Under the pieces are notes generated by a model. The model was given only the letters and a program-made list of their open reading frames with translations. It searched no databases and had not been told where the DNA came from. From Taklimakanibacter albus (GTDB lineage Bacteria; Pseudomonadota; Alphaproteobacteria; Rhizobiales; Aestuariivirgaceae), in assembly GCF_016595235.1 (NCBI RefSeq), contig NZ_JAENHL010000004.1:26233-90232 (forward strand): a DNA stretch of 64,000 bases. The letters run 5' to 3'. Positions 8,848 through 16,542 of the stretch are shown in pieces; the first letter of the stretch is position 1; every line of letters starts with the position of its first letter. The position numbers and the translations under genes are program-made.

Positions 8848-9555
8848 ATGCGCAAGCTTCTTCCCCTGCTCACCGTCCTCATCCTCACCGGCCTGACCCC
8901 CGTCCAGGCGGAAGAGGCCAAGCCCTTCGCCGATGCCAAGGAAATCGATCTCGTCACGATACTGCCGCCGCCGCCAGCCAACGACTCGGCGCAGACCAAG
9001 GCGGAGCTCGGCGAGGTTCTGACTCTTCAGGTCACCCGCACGCCGGAAATGGTCGCCAACGCGCAAGCCGACGCGGTCGAGGATGTCTGGCGCTTCGCCA
9101 ACGTCATGGGACCCGAGTTCAACAAGGATAGACTACCGAAGTTCTCCGCGTTCTTCGATCGCGTCGTGGCGACCGAAGGCGCCGTCGTCGATCCGGCCAA
9201 GGACGTCTTCAAGCGTCCGCGTCCGCATCAGTTGAGCGACCTGGTCAAGCCGGCGGTGAAGATTTCCAATTCCGGCGCCTGGCCTTCAGGCCACACCACG
9301 GTCGGCACGCTGATGGGCATCGTGCTGTCCAACATGGTCCCGGAGAAGAAGGCGGAGATCATGGCGCGCGCCTGGGACTACGGCAATAACCGCATCGTCG
9401 GCGGCATTCACTATCGTTCCGATGTCGAGATGGGCCGCATTGCCGGCAGCGTCATCGCCGCCACCATCATGCGGCATGACGACTTCAAGGCCGAGTTCGC
9501 GGAAGCGCGGACGGAGCTGCGTCATTCGCTCGGCCTCCCCGACCTCGCGCATTAG
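8848..9555 (+). CDS. class A acid phosphatase, PAP2 superfamily, exported
   Basis: This 235-residue protein begins with a signal peptide (MRKLLPLLTVLILTGLTPVQA). The ATG at 8848 is preferred over 8836 because GGAG lies 7 bases before it. All three PAP2 motifs are present: KDVFKRPRP, PSGHTT and NRIVGGIHYRSD, the last giving the catalytic His and Asp. The order and spacing match periplasmic non-specific acid phosphatases. It follows the cytochrome gene by about 80 bp and may be read from the same transcript, but a functional link is not evident. Confidence 0.9.
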   Translation: MRKLLPLLTVLILTGLTPVQAEEAKPFADAKEIDLVTILPPPPANDSAQTKAELGEVLTLQVTRTPEMVANAQADAVEDVWRFANVMGPEFNKDRLPKFSAFFDRVVATEGAVVDPAKDVFKRPRPHQLSDLVKPAVKISNSGAWPSGHTTVGTLMGIVLSNMVPEKKAEIMARAWDYGNNRIVGGIHYRSDVEMGRIAGSVIAATIMRHDDFKAEFAEARTELRHSLGLPDLAH

Positions 9556-9594
9556 AAGACCCTTACGCCTGGCGCGGACCGTCGGTAGGCAAAC

Positions 9595-9623
9595 TTGCAA
9601 ATACCCAGTCAGCCCCCTAAACT
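9595..9623 (+). promoter_or_regulatory. putative sigma-70 promoter of the dihydrofolate reductase-like gene
   Basis: TTGCAA (9595-9600) and TAAACT (9618-9623) are spaced by 17 bp. The -10 lies inside the left arm of the long palindrome, so a bound regulator would block this promoter. Confidence 0.5.
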
Positions 9624-9650
9624 GATTGCATAAAGCAATCAGTTTAGGGG
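9614..9650. promoter_or_regulatory. long perfect palindrome (16-bp arms) before the dihydrofolate reductase-like gene
   Basis: CCCCTAAACTGATTGC at 9614-9629 and its exact reverse complement at 9635-9650 flank ATAAA. The right arm ends 6 bases before the start codon and contains the SD-like AGGGG. It overlaps the likely -10. If transcription starts near 9630, the left arm is not in the mRNA, which favours a DNA operator over an RNA hairpin; it lacks the T-run of a terminator. Confidence 0.65.
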
Positions 9651-9656
9651 TGCCAC

Positions 9657-10304
9657 ATGTCGAAACTCTGTGTCCGCGCTTTTACGATCTCCCTAGACGG
9701 CTTCGGCGCCGGTCCCAACCAGAGCCTCGAGAACCCGCTCGGCGTCGAAGGAGAGAACCTCCATCGGTGGTTCTTTCCGACCAAAACCTTCCAGAAGATG
9801 CTTGGCAAGGACCGGGGAACCGACGGCGTCGACAACGACTTCGCCGAGAAGAGCTTCGAGAATATCGGTGCCTGGATCATGGGCCGCAACATGTTCGGAC
9901 CCGTGCGCGGCCCTTGGCCGGATGAGAGCTGGAAAGGCTGGTGGGGCGACAACCCGCCCTATCATGTGCCGGTCTTCGTGCTGACGCATCACAAACGCCC
10001 GTCCCTGACCATGGAAGGCGACAATGTCTTCCACTTCGTCAGCGACAGCATCGAGGCGGTGCTCGCGCAGGCGAAGGAAGCCGCGAAGGGCAAGGATGTT
10101 CGCATCGGCGGCGGTGTCGCCATCGTCCGGCAATATCTCGAAGCCCGCCTCATCGATGAGATGCATCTGGCGCAGTCGCCGATCCTGCTCGGCCGCGGCG
10201 AAAACCTGTTCGCCGGTCTCGACCTGCCGGCGCTCGGTTATGTGTGTGCCGACCACGTCGCGACGCCGGCCGCCACGCACCTGATCATCAAGAAACAAGG
10301 CTGA
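9657..10304 (+). CDS. dihydrofolate reductase family protein (RibD C-terminal-like)
   Basis: This 215-residue soluble protein has the fold signature of the bacterial DHFR/RibD C-terminal family: the start VRAFTISLDGFGAG, a GRNMFGP loop, VFVLTHHKRP, the NADPH-binding stretch KGKDVRIGGGVAIVRQYLEARLIDEMHL and the ILLGRGENLFAGLDL segment. Members are NADPH-dependent reductases of mostly unknown substrate rather than true folate enzymes. The start is fixed by the ATG after the palindrome. The gene stands alone: the next gene is convergent, ending 3 bp after this stop. Confidence 0.85.
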   Translation: MSKLCVRAFTISLDGFGAGPNQSLENPLGVEGENLHRWFFPTKTFQKMLGKDRGTDGVDNDFAEKSFENIGAWIMGRNMFGPVRGPWPDESWKGWWGDNPPYHVPVFVLTHHKRPSLTMEGDNVFHFVSDSIEAVLAQAKEAAKGKDVRIGGGVAIVRQYLEARLIDEMHLAQSPILLGRGENLFAGLDLPALGYVCADHVATPAATHLIIKKQG

Positions 10305-10306
10305 GG

Positions 10307-10702
10307 TCAGCTCCGCAACGGAAACAATGCGCGCAGGCGCTCGTCGCGCAAATAGAGACCGCCCCACATGATGAGCCCGAGATAAACGCCGAACAGCAGA
10401 TGGCTGAAGATCGGGCTGCCGAGGCGCAGGTGGGTGGCGATGGCGCCCCCCAGATAGCCGGTCATGAGCACGGCGCCGAGCAGCGACGTGCGCGGATAGA
10501 CATAGAGTGCCGTGCAGATGAGCGCCAGAATGCCGAGACCGCGCGCCAGCGCAGGGCTGGCCGGATAACCGAGTTCGGTCAATGTCGCCGTCACCACATC
10601 GAGCGGCGGCAGCTTGATGAGGCTGTCTAACAGCATGAACAGGACAAACAGTCCGCTCAAGCCATAGCCGATCCGGTTAGTTGTTTTGCTGCCCATAGCC
10701 AT
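10307..10702 (-). CDS. DoxX-like integral membrane protein
   Basis: This protein of about 131 residues has four predicted membrane helices: IGYGLSGLFVLFMLLDSLI, a helix near LARGLGILALICTALYVY, a third at SLLGAVLMTGYLGGAIATHL with the conserved G/H turn, and a fourth at FSHLLFGVYLGLIMWGGLYL. This is the DoxX/DoxX-like pattern. The ATG at 10702 is chosen because GGGAG stands about 9 bases upstream. Its start follows the stop of the frameshifted VOC gene by only 14 bp, so the two form an operon under a neighbouring AraC gene. The role is unknown. Confidence 0.8.
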   Translation of the reverse strand: MAMGSKTTNRIGYGLSGLFVLFMLLDSLIKLPPLDVVTATLTELGYPASPALARGLGILALICTALYVYPRTSLLGAVLMTGYLGGAIATHLRLGSPIFSHLLFGVYLGLIMWGGLYLRDERLRALFPLRS

Positions 10703-10716
10703 GTCTGTCTGCTCCC

Positions 10717-11138
10717 TTAAGCTGTTATCGCGCCGCCGCTGACCATCCATGGCGTCCCGAAGCGATCGATCACCATGCCGAAGGCTTTGGCAAAGAAGGA
10801 CGGCTGCAACGGCACGAGGACGTGTCCGCCATCGGCCAGGCCAGCGAAGATGCGCTCCGCCTCCTGCTCCGATTCGTAGTCGAGCGTAACCGAGAATCCC
10901 TTCATGCCTTCATAAGCACCACCGCCCGCCCAGTCGCTCGCCATGAGGACATCGCCATTCGTGAAAGTGAGCTGCGCATGCAGGACCTTGTCGGCGCGGC
11001 CCGGTGGTGTCTGCGGCGACGGCGGCAGGTCACCATATTGATGAGACGGTCGAGTTTGGTTCCAAGAGCCTTCTCATAAAAGCGCATGGCCTCGCCGGCC
11101 GTGCCGTTGAAAGAGAGATAAGTGCTGATCTGGCGCAT
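10717..11138 (-). pseudogene. VOC (PhnB-like glyoxalase fold) protein, interrupted by a frameshift
   Basis: The first part (MRQISTYLSFNGTAGEAMRFYEKALG) and the last part (MASDWAGGGAYEGMKGFSVTL to FGMVIDRFGTPWMVSGG) are both typical of PhnB-like VOC proteins, but they lie in different frames. After codon LI near 11040, shifting frame restores a perfect continuation: GDLPPSPQTPPGRADKVLHA and QLTFTNGDVLMASD. One base is missing around 11036-11042 (minus-strand AATATGGTGACC, where NxTATGGTGAC is expected). Nothing else is damaged, so the mutation is recent, a programmed shift, or a sequencing error. The neighbours are an AraC gene upstream and the DoxX-like gene downstream. Confidence 0.8.
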
Positions 11139-11196
11139 GGGGTCTTCCTTTCATCCCGCAAATCGGCAGAGCGGGAGGCGGACCATAAGCGCATCG

Positions 11197-11901
11197 CTAG
11201 GGATCTGTTTTGTACAGAAACGACAATTGCTCGTCCTGACGCAGAACACCCGCCGGGGTCTGGCCGACGAGACGCTTGAGCGCACGGGTCATATGCGGTT
11301 GGTCGAAGAATCCCGCTTCATGGACCGTGTCGAGAATGGAATGGCCATCCTTCAGGAGCTGGACGGCGCGCCGAGCCCGTTCGATCTGCCGGAAGGTGCT
11401 GTGGGTCATGCCGGTCGCGTGGCGGAAATGGCGCTGGGCCGAGCGCAGAGACAGCGCCTGCTCATCGCCCGCGAACCCTTCGGTGATGGCCTGATTGCGG
11501 GTGATGAGTCCACCCTTCACCAGGCGCGACACGAAATCCTCCGCCGTCTCAAAACCGGGATATTCCCACTCGGCGCCGTCGAGCCAGAAACCACGCCCGG
11601 CCATGTCAGGCATATCCTTGTCGTTGCGGTCGATGAGCGCGCTCACCGGCAAAGACGGCATGAAAGTGCCGAGCTTGAAGCGGATGCCGAACCATTCGCC
11701 GTCGGCCGGACAATCGGCCAGCGTGGCTTTCGTCTCCGGCCCCCGAATGGTCAGGAAGGTCCTGCCCCTGACGCGTGACACCGCCATCTCCCAATGCGGC
11801 GAGGCGATGGAATGGAATTGTCCGGCCCGCTCGCTGTGACAGCGCCAGACCCTTTCGATGAAGGGCGAGTCCGATGTCCGGTCGTCAAAGACGAGGAACA
11901 A
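11197..11901 (-). CDS. AraC family transcriptional regulator
   Basis: This 234-residue protein has a divergent N-terminal ligand-binding region (to about residue 125) and a C-terminal AraC-type double helix-turn-helix (about 130-225), with LSLRSAQRHFRHATGMT as first recognition region and GHSILDTVHEAGFFDQPHMTRALKRLVGQTP as the conserved second. A TTG start at 11901 is supported by GAGGAG 7-8 bases upstream. It lies 58 bp upstream of the VOC-DoxX gene pair on the same strand and is the likely local activator. Confidence 0.85.
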   Translation of the reverse strand: MFLVFDDRTSDSPFIERVWRCHSERAGQFHSIASPHWEMAVSRVRGRTFLTIRGPETKATLADCPADGEWFGIRFKLGTFMPSLPVSALIDRNDKDMPDMAGRGFWLDGAEWEYPGFETAEDFVSRLVKGGLITRNQAITEGFAGDEQALSLRSAQRHFRHATGMTHSTFRQIERARRAVQLLKDGHSILDTVHEAGFFDQPHMTRALKRLVGQTPAGVLRQDEQLSFLYKTDP

Positions 11902-11915
11902 GATGTGCTCTCCTC

Positions 11916-12515
11916 TCAGCTTTGTTTGGCTTCACGCAGGAAAGCGCGGCCGATTGCTTCCGCGAAAGATTTGAGCGCCGCGGCACTCGCTCCGTCACGG
12001 GCCGAACCCGACATGCCTTCGAGCGCGATGACGATAAGATCGGCAAGCGTTTCGGCCTTGGCCGGATGTCCGGTCGCGATGAAATCACGAAGCGCCGTGC
12101 GGCTGGCTTTCTTATAGGAAGCGATGATGGCCCTCGCCTCCGGATCGGCGCTGTTGCGTGCCCCGTCGAGGACCAGACAGCCGGCGACACCGTCATGTTC
12201 GGGATAGATTTCCGCCGCAACGAGCAGCATGCGTTCGATGACCTCGTTCACCGTGCCGCCTAAGGCCTTGGCGCGGCCGAACACATTCGCATCGCTCGTC
12301 GAATAGTGCTCGACGGCGCGCTCGAAAAGACCAGCTTTGCTGCCGAAGGCAGCATAGAAGCTCGGCGGCTTGATGCCGAGCTCGGCGCCCAGCTCCGCCA
12401 CGCCCACCGCATCGTAGCCGCGACTATGAAAGAGCCGCACCGCCTTATGGACCGCCTCCTCCACGTCGAAGGAGCGCGGCCTGCCACGGGGATCCAATTT
12501 TTTTGTAGCGACCAC
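11916..12515 (-). CDS. TetR/AcrR family transcriptional regulator
   Basis: The N-terminal TetR HTH (residues about 15-60: SFDVEEAVHKAVRLFHSRGY, then VGVAELGAELGIKPPSFYAAFGSK) is followed by a helical ligand-binding domain. A GTG at 12515 with AAGGG 8 bases upstream is the likely start (protein of about 199 residues, MVATKKLDPRGRPRSF). It is divergent from an SDR gene. One TAGCGA-CCACTA-type operator covers its own start and a second covers the SDR promoter, so it very probably represses both. Confidence 0.88.
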   Translation of the reverse strand: MVATKKLDPRGRPRSFDVEEAVHKAVRLFHSRGYDAVGVAELGAELGIKPPSFYAAFGSKAGLFERAVEHYSTSDANVFGRAKALGGTVNEVIERMLLVAAEIYPEHDGVAGCLVLDGARNSADPEARAIIASYKKASRTALRDFIATGHPAKAETLADLIVIALEGMSGSARDGASAAALKSFAEAIGRAFLREAKQS

Positions 12516-12517
12516 TA
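12506..12517. promoter_or_regulatory. TetR operator copy 1 (TAGCGACCACTA)
   Basis: This imperfect palindrome, nearly identical to TAGCGATCACTA at 12553-12564, overlaps the GTG start of the TetR gene. Confidence 0.6.
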
Positions 12518-12526
12518 AAATAACCC

Positions 12527-12564
12527 TTGCGCCTCTCGCATCCCCATATATATAGCGATCACTA
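12527..12564 (+). promoter_or_regulatory. SDR promoter with TetR operator copy 2
   Basis: TTGCGC (12527-12532) and TATATA (12549-12554) form a promoter with 16-bp spacing. The operator TAGCGATCACTA (12553-12564) overlaps the -10 end and the start region, the classic position for repression. Confidence 0.6.
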
Positions 12565-12586
12565 CACAAATGCAAGGAGAGCTCAA

Positions 12587-13300
12587 ATGACAGATTTTTC
12601 GGGAAAGAACGTCCTGGTACTGGGCGGCAGCCGTGGCATCGGCGCCGCCATCGTTCGCCGCTTTGCCAAGGGCAACGGCAAAGTCGCCTTCACCTATTCG
12701 GGATCCAAGGAGGCGGCCGAGAAACTCGGTTCCGACACGGGTGCCGAGGCCATCAGGACCGACAGCGCCGACCGCGACGCGCTGATCGCCACCGTCGCCG
12801 GCCGTGGCGCTCTCGATATTCTTGTCATCAATGCCGGCATCGCCGCTATCGGCGATCCGCTGACATTCGAACCGGATGACATCGACCGGATGATCGATAT
12901 CAATGTGCGGGCGCCCTATCACGCCGCCGTCGAAGCGGCGCGTCAAATGAACGACAATGGCCGCATCATCGTGATCGGCTCGGTCAATGGTGATCGCATG
13001 CCGTTTGCCGGTGGCGCCGCCTATGCGCTTACCAAATCTGCCGTACAGGGCATGGTCCGCGGCCTTGCGCGCGACTTCGCCCAGCGCGGCATCACCGTCA
13101 ACAGCGTGCAGCCCGGCCCGACCGACAGCGACATGAATCCGGCCGACGGCCCGTTTGCCGAATTCGCGCGCAGTTTCATGGCCATCAAGCGACATATCCA
13201 TGCCGACGAGATCGCCGAATACACGGCCTTCGTCGCCGGCCCCCATGGCGCGATGATCACCGGCGCGTTTCAGACGATCGATGGCGGCTTCGGCGCCTGA
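12587..13300 (+). CDS. SDR family oxidoreductase
   Basis: This classical short-chain dehydrogenase of 237 residues has the cofactor motif GGSRGIG (13-19), NAG at 82-84 and the catalytic S132, Y146 and K150 (YALTK). The start ATG at 12587 has AAGGAGAG 6 bases upstream. The residue after the first strand is not acidic (TYSGS), which favours NADPH. It is divergently transcribed from a TetR regulator with twin operators, a common arrangement for inducible reductases of small carbonyl compounds; the substrate is unknown. Confidence 0.92.
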   Translation: MTDFSGKNVLVLGGSRGIGAAIVRRFAKGNGKVAFTYSGSKEAAEKLGSDTGAEAIRTDSADRDALIATVAGRGALDILVINAGIAAIGDPLTFEPDDIDRMIDINVRAPYHAAVEAARQMNDNGRIIVIGSVNGDRMPFAGGAAYALTKSAVQGMVRGLARDFAQRGITVNSVQPGPTDSDMNPADGPFAEFARSFMAIKRHIHADEIAEYTAFVAGPHGAMITGAFQTIDGGFGA

Positions 13301-13308
13301 GCGGCGCA

Positions 13309-13932
13309 TCACGACGCAGCCCGTCGCGCCGAGGCGAACAGCGCCTCGATATAGCGCCGTAAATGGACGAGACACTGGGCCCCGGCTTCGGGGTCCTGCT
13401 TCGCCTTGGCGAGGATCAGCGCGCCCTGGATGACCGCCTGCATGTGCAGCGCGAGACTGTCGGGCGTCCAGGTGCCGTCACTGCCATATTTGTCGATCGC
13501 CGCCGCGATGTCCTTGGCGAGCCCCGTGCCATGCCGGTCGAAAGTGACCGTGCAGGCATCGCGGATCTGCGGATGGGACAGATAGACCTCTTGCACCAGC
13601 GTGCCGCCGAAGCAGGTGAACTGGAGGAGTTCGCCCTGCATCGCACTCTTGCGAAAGTCGACATAAGCGAGCAGCCGATCCACCGGATCAGGTAGCGCCT
13701 GATAGGGTGCGGCGGCGAACAGCGCGCAGGCATATTCGCCCCAATGCCCTGCCGCTTCGATGGCAAGCTCCTCCTTGCTTTTGAAATGATGGAAGAAGCT
13801 GCCTTTGGTAAGTCCCGCCTCGGCGCAGATGTCCTCGATGCGCGTCGCGGCGTACCCCTTGGCGCGAAAGACATCCAAGGCGGCATCCAGAATTTTGGTC
13901 TTGGACTCGTGTCTCGTATCTTGCGTCTGCAT
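13309..13932 (-). CDS. TetR/AcrR family transcriptional regulator
   Basis: This protein of about 207 residues starts at MQTQDTRHESK (13932). The TetR HTH is clear (KTKILDAALDVFRAKGYAATR, then IEDICAEAGLTKGSFFHHFKSKEEL). The C-terminal domain resembles the group that includes regulators of reductases responding to electrophiles (AEAGLTKGSFFHHF, CFGGTLVQE). It is convergent with the SDR gene (8 bp between stops). A palindrome at 13955-13972 just upstream is its probable own operator. Confidence 0.88.
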   Translation of the reverse strand: MQTQDTRHESKTKILDAALDVFRAKGYAATRIEDICAEAGLTKGSFFHHFKSKEELAIEAAGHWGEYACALFAAAPYQALPDPVDRLLAYVDFRKSAMQGELLQFTCFGGTLVQEVYLSHPQIRDACTVTFDRHGTGLAKDIAAAIDKYGSDGTWTPDSLALHMQAVIQGALILAKAKQDPEAGAQCLVHLRRYIEALFASARRAAS

Positions 13933-13954
13933 TTCATACCTGCCGGCAAGCAAA

Positions 13955-13972
13955 ATACCTACCAGTTGGTAT
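13955..13972. promoter_or_regulatory. TetR-type operator (ATACC-N8-GGTAT)
   Basis: ATACC and GGTAT flank TACCAGTT, forming an imperfect palindrome 22 bp before the TetR start. This matches the ATACCNN-type operators often seen for this regulator family. Confidence 0.55.
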
Positions 13973-13989
13973 GCTGTCAATTGATGGCA

Positions 13990-14844
13990 CTAATCCCGAG
14001 TGGCGAAGGCAATCGCCCGGTCAATCGCATCCTTGACCGCGACACTTTCGAGGCGCGCATCGAAGCCATGCGGCGCGCCAGGCAGATTGACCACTTCAAC
14101 GGCCGCGTCGGCGCCGAGCAGCACCTTGATGGTCTCGTCCTGAAGCGCATTGAGGCCTTTCATCTGATCGCCACCGGCCCTGAGGATCAGGAGCGGCAGC
14201 TTACGCCCGGCGATTGCCGCTGCGCTCTTCTGCAAGCTCATCCGCTGGGCGAGCTCGGGACTGGTGAGCGGCTCGCTCGGGCTGCCGGGCACGATCCCGG
14301 TCGAGGGATAGAACAAGGCGATGCGGGTGATGGCGAGCGGACGCTTGTCCTCGATCAGCGACGGCGCCAGCAGCCCACCGGCCGAGAAAGCGATGGCGCT
14401 GACGCGCTTCGTGTCGAGCCCCCGCCCCTCGCCCTGCGCCGCCAGCCAGGCCAGCACCTGATCCAGCTGGCCGAGCGCCAAATCGAGCTCGCGTTTCGGC
14501 ACGCCCAACGAATGGTCATACATCACCGCCGCCGCCCCCGAGGCGGCAATGACCGTGCCCCAGTCGCGATAGACCTGCCAGACACTCGCCGGCGCCTTGA
14601 TCTTGGCCGGAATGCCGCCATGCATGAGAAGCACGACCGGCAGCTTGCCTTTGCTCTCCCCCTTGGGCGTCGACAGCGTGATCTTGACCGGCGAACCATC
14701 GGCACGCTGGCCGATCGTCACCTCTTCCTTCAACACGTCGACGCTGACGAGCGGATGGCGCAAGGGCGGATTGTCCTGCGCCTGCGCGGCGGCACCGAAG
14801 AAGATGAACAATAATGACAGAAGACGAACCGCGCTCAGCCTCAT
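13990..14844 (-). CDS. exported alpha/beta hydrolase, dienelactone hydrolase-like
   Basis: This 284-residue protein has a signal peptide (MRLSAVRLLSLLFIFFGAAAQAQ). An ATG 6 bases further upstream exists, but GGGAG is correctly spaced only for the one at 14844. The fold signs are VVLLMHGG with an oxyanion-type turn, a nucleophile elbow AFSAGG, an acid region near LILRAGGDQ and a final PHGF histidine. The likely role is periplasmic hydrolysis of an ester or lactone. The gene stands upstream of the TetR gene on the same strand with a 57-bp gap. Confidence 0.82.
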   Translation of the reverse strand: MRLSAVRLLSLLFIFFGAAAQAQDNPPLRHPLVSVDVLKEEVTIGQRADGSPVKITLSTPKGESKGKLPVVLLMHGGIPAKIKAPASVWQVYRDWGTVIAASGAAAVMYDHSLGVPKRELDLALGQLDQVLAWLAAQGEGRGLDTKRVSAIAFSAGGLLAPSLIEDKRPLAITRIALFYPSTGIVPGSPSEPLTSPELAQRMSLQKSAAAIAGRKLPLLILRAGGDQMKGLNALQDETIKVLLGADAAVEVVNLPGAPHGFDARLESVAVKDAIDRAIAFATRD

Positions 14845-14926
14845 GATCATTCTCCCGGGAAAGAGGTCCTCACCGCTCTAGCAAGTCCCACCCCGGAAAC
14901 GCGTTTCCGCGATTGCTAACTCACCT

Positions 14927-16447
14927 TCACGAGGCCTTGAAGAAATCCCGCGCCGCTTCCTCGCTGACGAAGCTCGCCGTCGGCTGTCCCTCATTGATGC
15001 CCGACTCGATGAGCAGCGGGCTCGCCGTTGCGCCGACGACACCGTCGGCACTCACCGCAAGCCCCAGGCCATGCCCAAGTCCCGCCAAGGCGCGCACCAC
15101 CTTCTCCGCGTCCTTCTCGTTCATATTCGCCACGAAGCGGCGATCGATCTTCACCTTGTCGAAGCCGAATTCGCGGATGTGATAGAGATTGGAATAGCCG
15201 GTGCCGAAATTGTCGAGGGCGATGCGCACGCCCGCCTGGCGCAGAGGCGCGAGCGCGGTCTTGGCGGCCTCGAGATCCTTGACGATCAGGCTCTCGGCCA
15301 CGTCGAGCTCGAAACGGCCGGGTGCGATCTCGGCCTTCGCCAGCATCTTCAGGATATTGCTGCCGAGCTCACGGTCCTGCAATTGCGCCGGCAGGATGTC
15401 GACGGCGAGGGACACGCCGTCCGGCCATTGCCGCGCCGCCGAACAGGCGAGCTCCAGGACGCGCGCCGCAAGGACATGGATGAGCCCCGCCTCCTCGGCA
15501 ATCGGCAGGAAGCGCTCGAGTGGAACTTCCTCGCCATCCTGGCCGACCCAGCTCGGCACCGCCTCGAAGCCTTTCACGCGGCCCGTCGTCAGATCGAAAG
15601 ACGGCCGGAAACGCGGCCGCACACGATCCTGATCGAGCGCTTGGCGCAACTCGAGCTCCATGCGGGCGCGCTCGCGCATGAGCTGGTCCATTTCCTCTTC
15701 GAAGAAGCGGAAGGTCGAGCGCTTCTCCGCTTTGGCGCGATAGAGCGCCACGTCGGCCTTGCGCATCGCCTCGACACCGCTGAGCGCATCGTCGGGCAGG
15801 AGCGCGATACCGATACCGGCGCCGATCTGATGCCGGCTGCGGCCGGTGCCGATCGGCTCCGACAGTTCGTGGATGATGCGCAGCGCGATGCTCCCGGCGG
15901 CCTCGGCGCCGAGAAGATGCAGGGCAAGGATGATGAACTCATCACCCCCGAGCCGGGCCACCAGATCGCCTTCGCGCACCGCGCGCAACAATCGGGAGGC
16001 GACATGGAGCAGCACCTCATCGCCGACGCCATGGCCATAATTGTCATTAACCTGCTTGAAGCCGTTGAGATCGAGCAGGAACACCGCATGTGCGAGACCG
16101 GCGGACGGCGGCGAGGCGACGGCGGTATGCAACGCCTCCTCGAATTGCCGGCGGTTGGCGAGCCCGGTCAACGGGTCCTGATACGCAAGCTCGCGAGTGC
16201 GGGTCTCGGCCGCGATACGCCGCGCCATCTCGCGCTTCTGATCGAAATAGCGGCGCATCGCGAAGATGAAGAGACCTATCGCCAGGACGCCGCCGATCAG
16301 CAGCACTTCATCGAGCTCGACGATCCGCTCGGCCGCCGTCGCGCTGGGCGCGACGAGGAAAATGTCGATCTCGAAGGCGATGTAGGCGAGCACCAGGAGA
16401 CCAAGGGCGAGCAAGCCGAGATCCTGGATACTGACTCGGTGTTTCAT
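14927..16447 (-). CDS. membrane diguanylate cyclase with degenerate EAL domain
   Basis: The start at 16447 is chosen because GGAG lies 7 bases before its ATG (upstream TTG/ATG at 16507/16501 lack this). The 506-residue protein has two membrane helices (about 8-30 and 48-66), a short cytoplasmic linker, a GGDEF domain (about 85-245) with intact GGDEF at 167-171 and an inhibitory-site RxxD at 158-161, and an EAL domain (about 260-505). The EAL domain lacks key residues: EAV instead of EAL at 295-297, DNFG instead of DDFG, ADGVV instead of AEGVE. It probably makes c-di-GMP and cannot degrade it; the EAL part may bind the nucleotide or a partner. Confidence 0.9.
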   Translation of the reverse strand: MKHRVSIQDLGLLALGLLVLAYIAFEIDIFLVAPSATAAERIVELDEVLLIGGVLAIGLFIFAMRRYFDQKREMARRIAAETRTRELAYQDPLTGLANRRQFEEALHTAVASPPSAGLAHAVFLLDLNGFKQVNDNYGHGVGDEVLLHVASRLLRAVREGDLVARLGGDEFIILALHLLGAEAAGSIALRIIHELSEPIGTGRSRHQIGAGIGIALLPDDALSGVEAMRKADVALYRAKAEKRSTFRFFEEEMDQLMRERARMELELRQALDQDRVRPRFRPSFDLTTGRVKGFEAVPSWVGQDGEEVPLERFLPIAEEAGLIHVLAARVLELACSAARQWPDGVSLAVDILPAQLQDRELGSNILKMLAKAEIAPGRFELDVAESLIVKDLEAAKTALAPLRQAGVRIALDNFGTGYSNLYHIREFGFDKVKIDRRFVANMNEKDAEKVVRALAGLGHGLGLAVSADGVVGATASPLLIESGINEGQPTASFVSEEAARDFFKAS

Positions 16448-16542
16448 GATGAAACTCCAGATGCGCGACAAGAGAGCCTCTTCATTGTGGAATCGAAACA
16501 TCGCCAAAGCCTTGCGCCGCTATAGCATGGGATGTTCATCGC

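Noticed and set aside
9614..9650. Rho-independent terminator of the acid phosphatase gene
   Set aside because: No T-run follows, and the right arm carries the SD of the next gene. An operator explains the position better.
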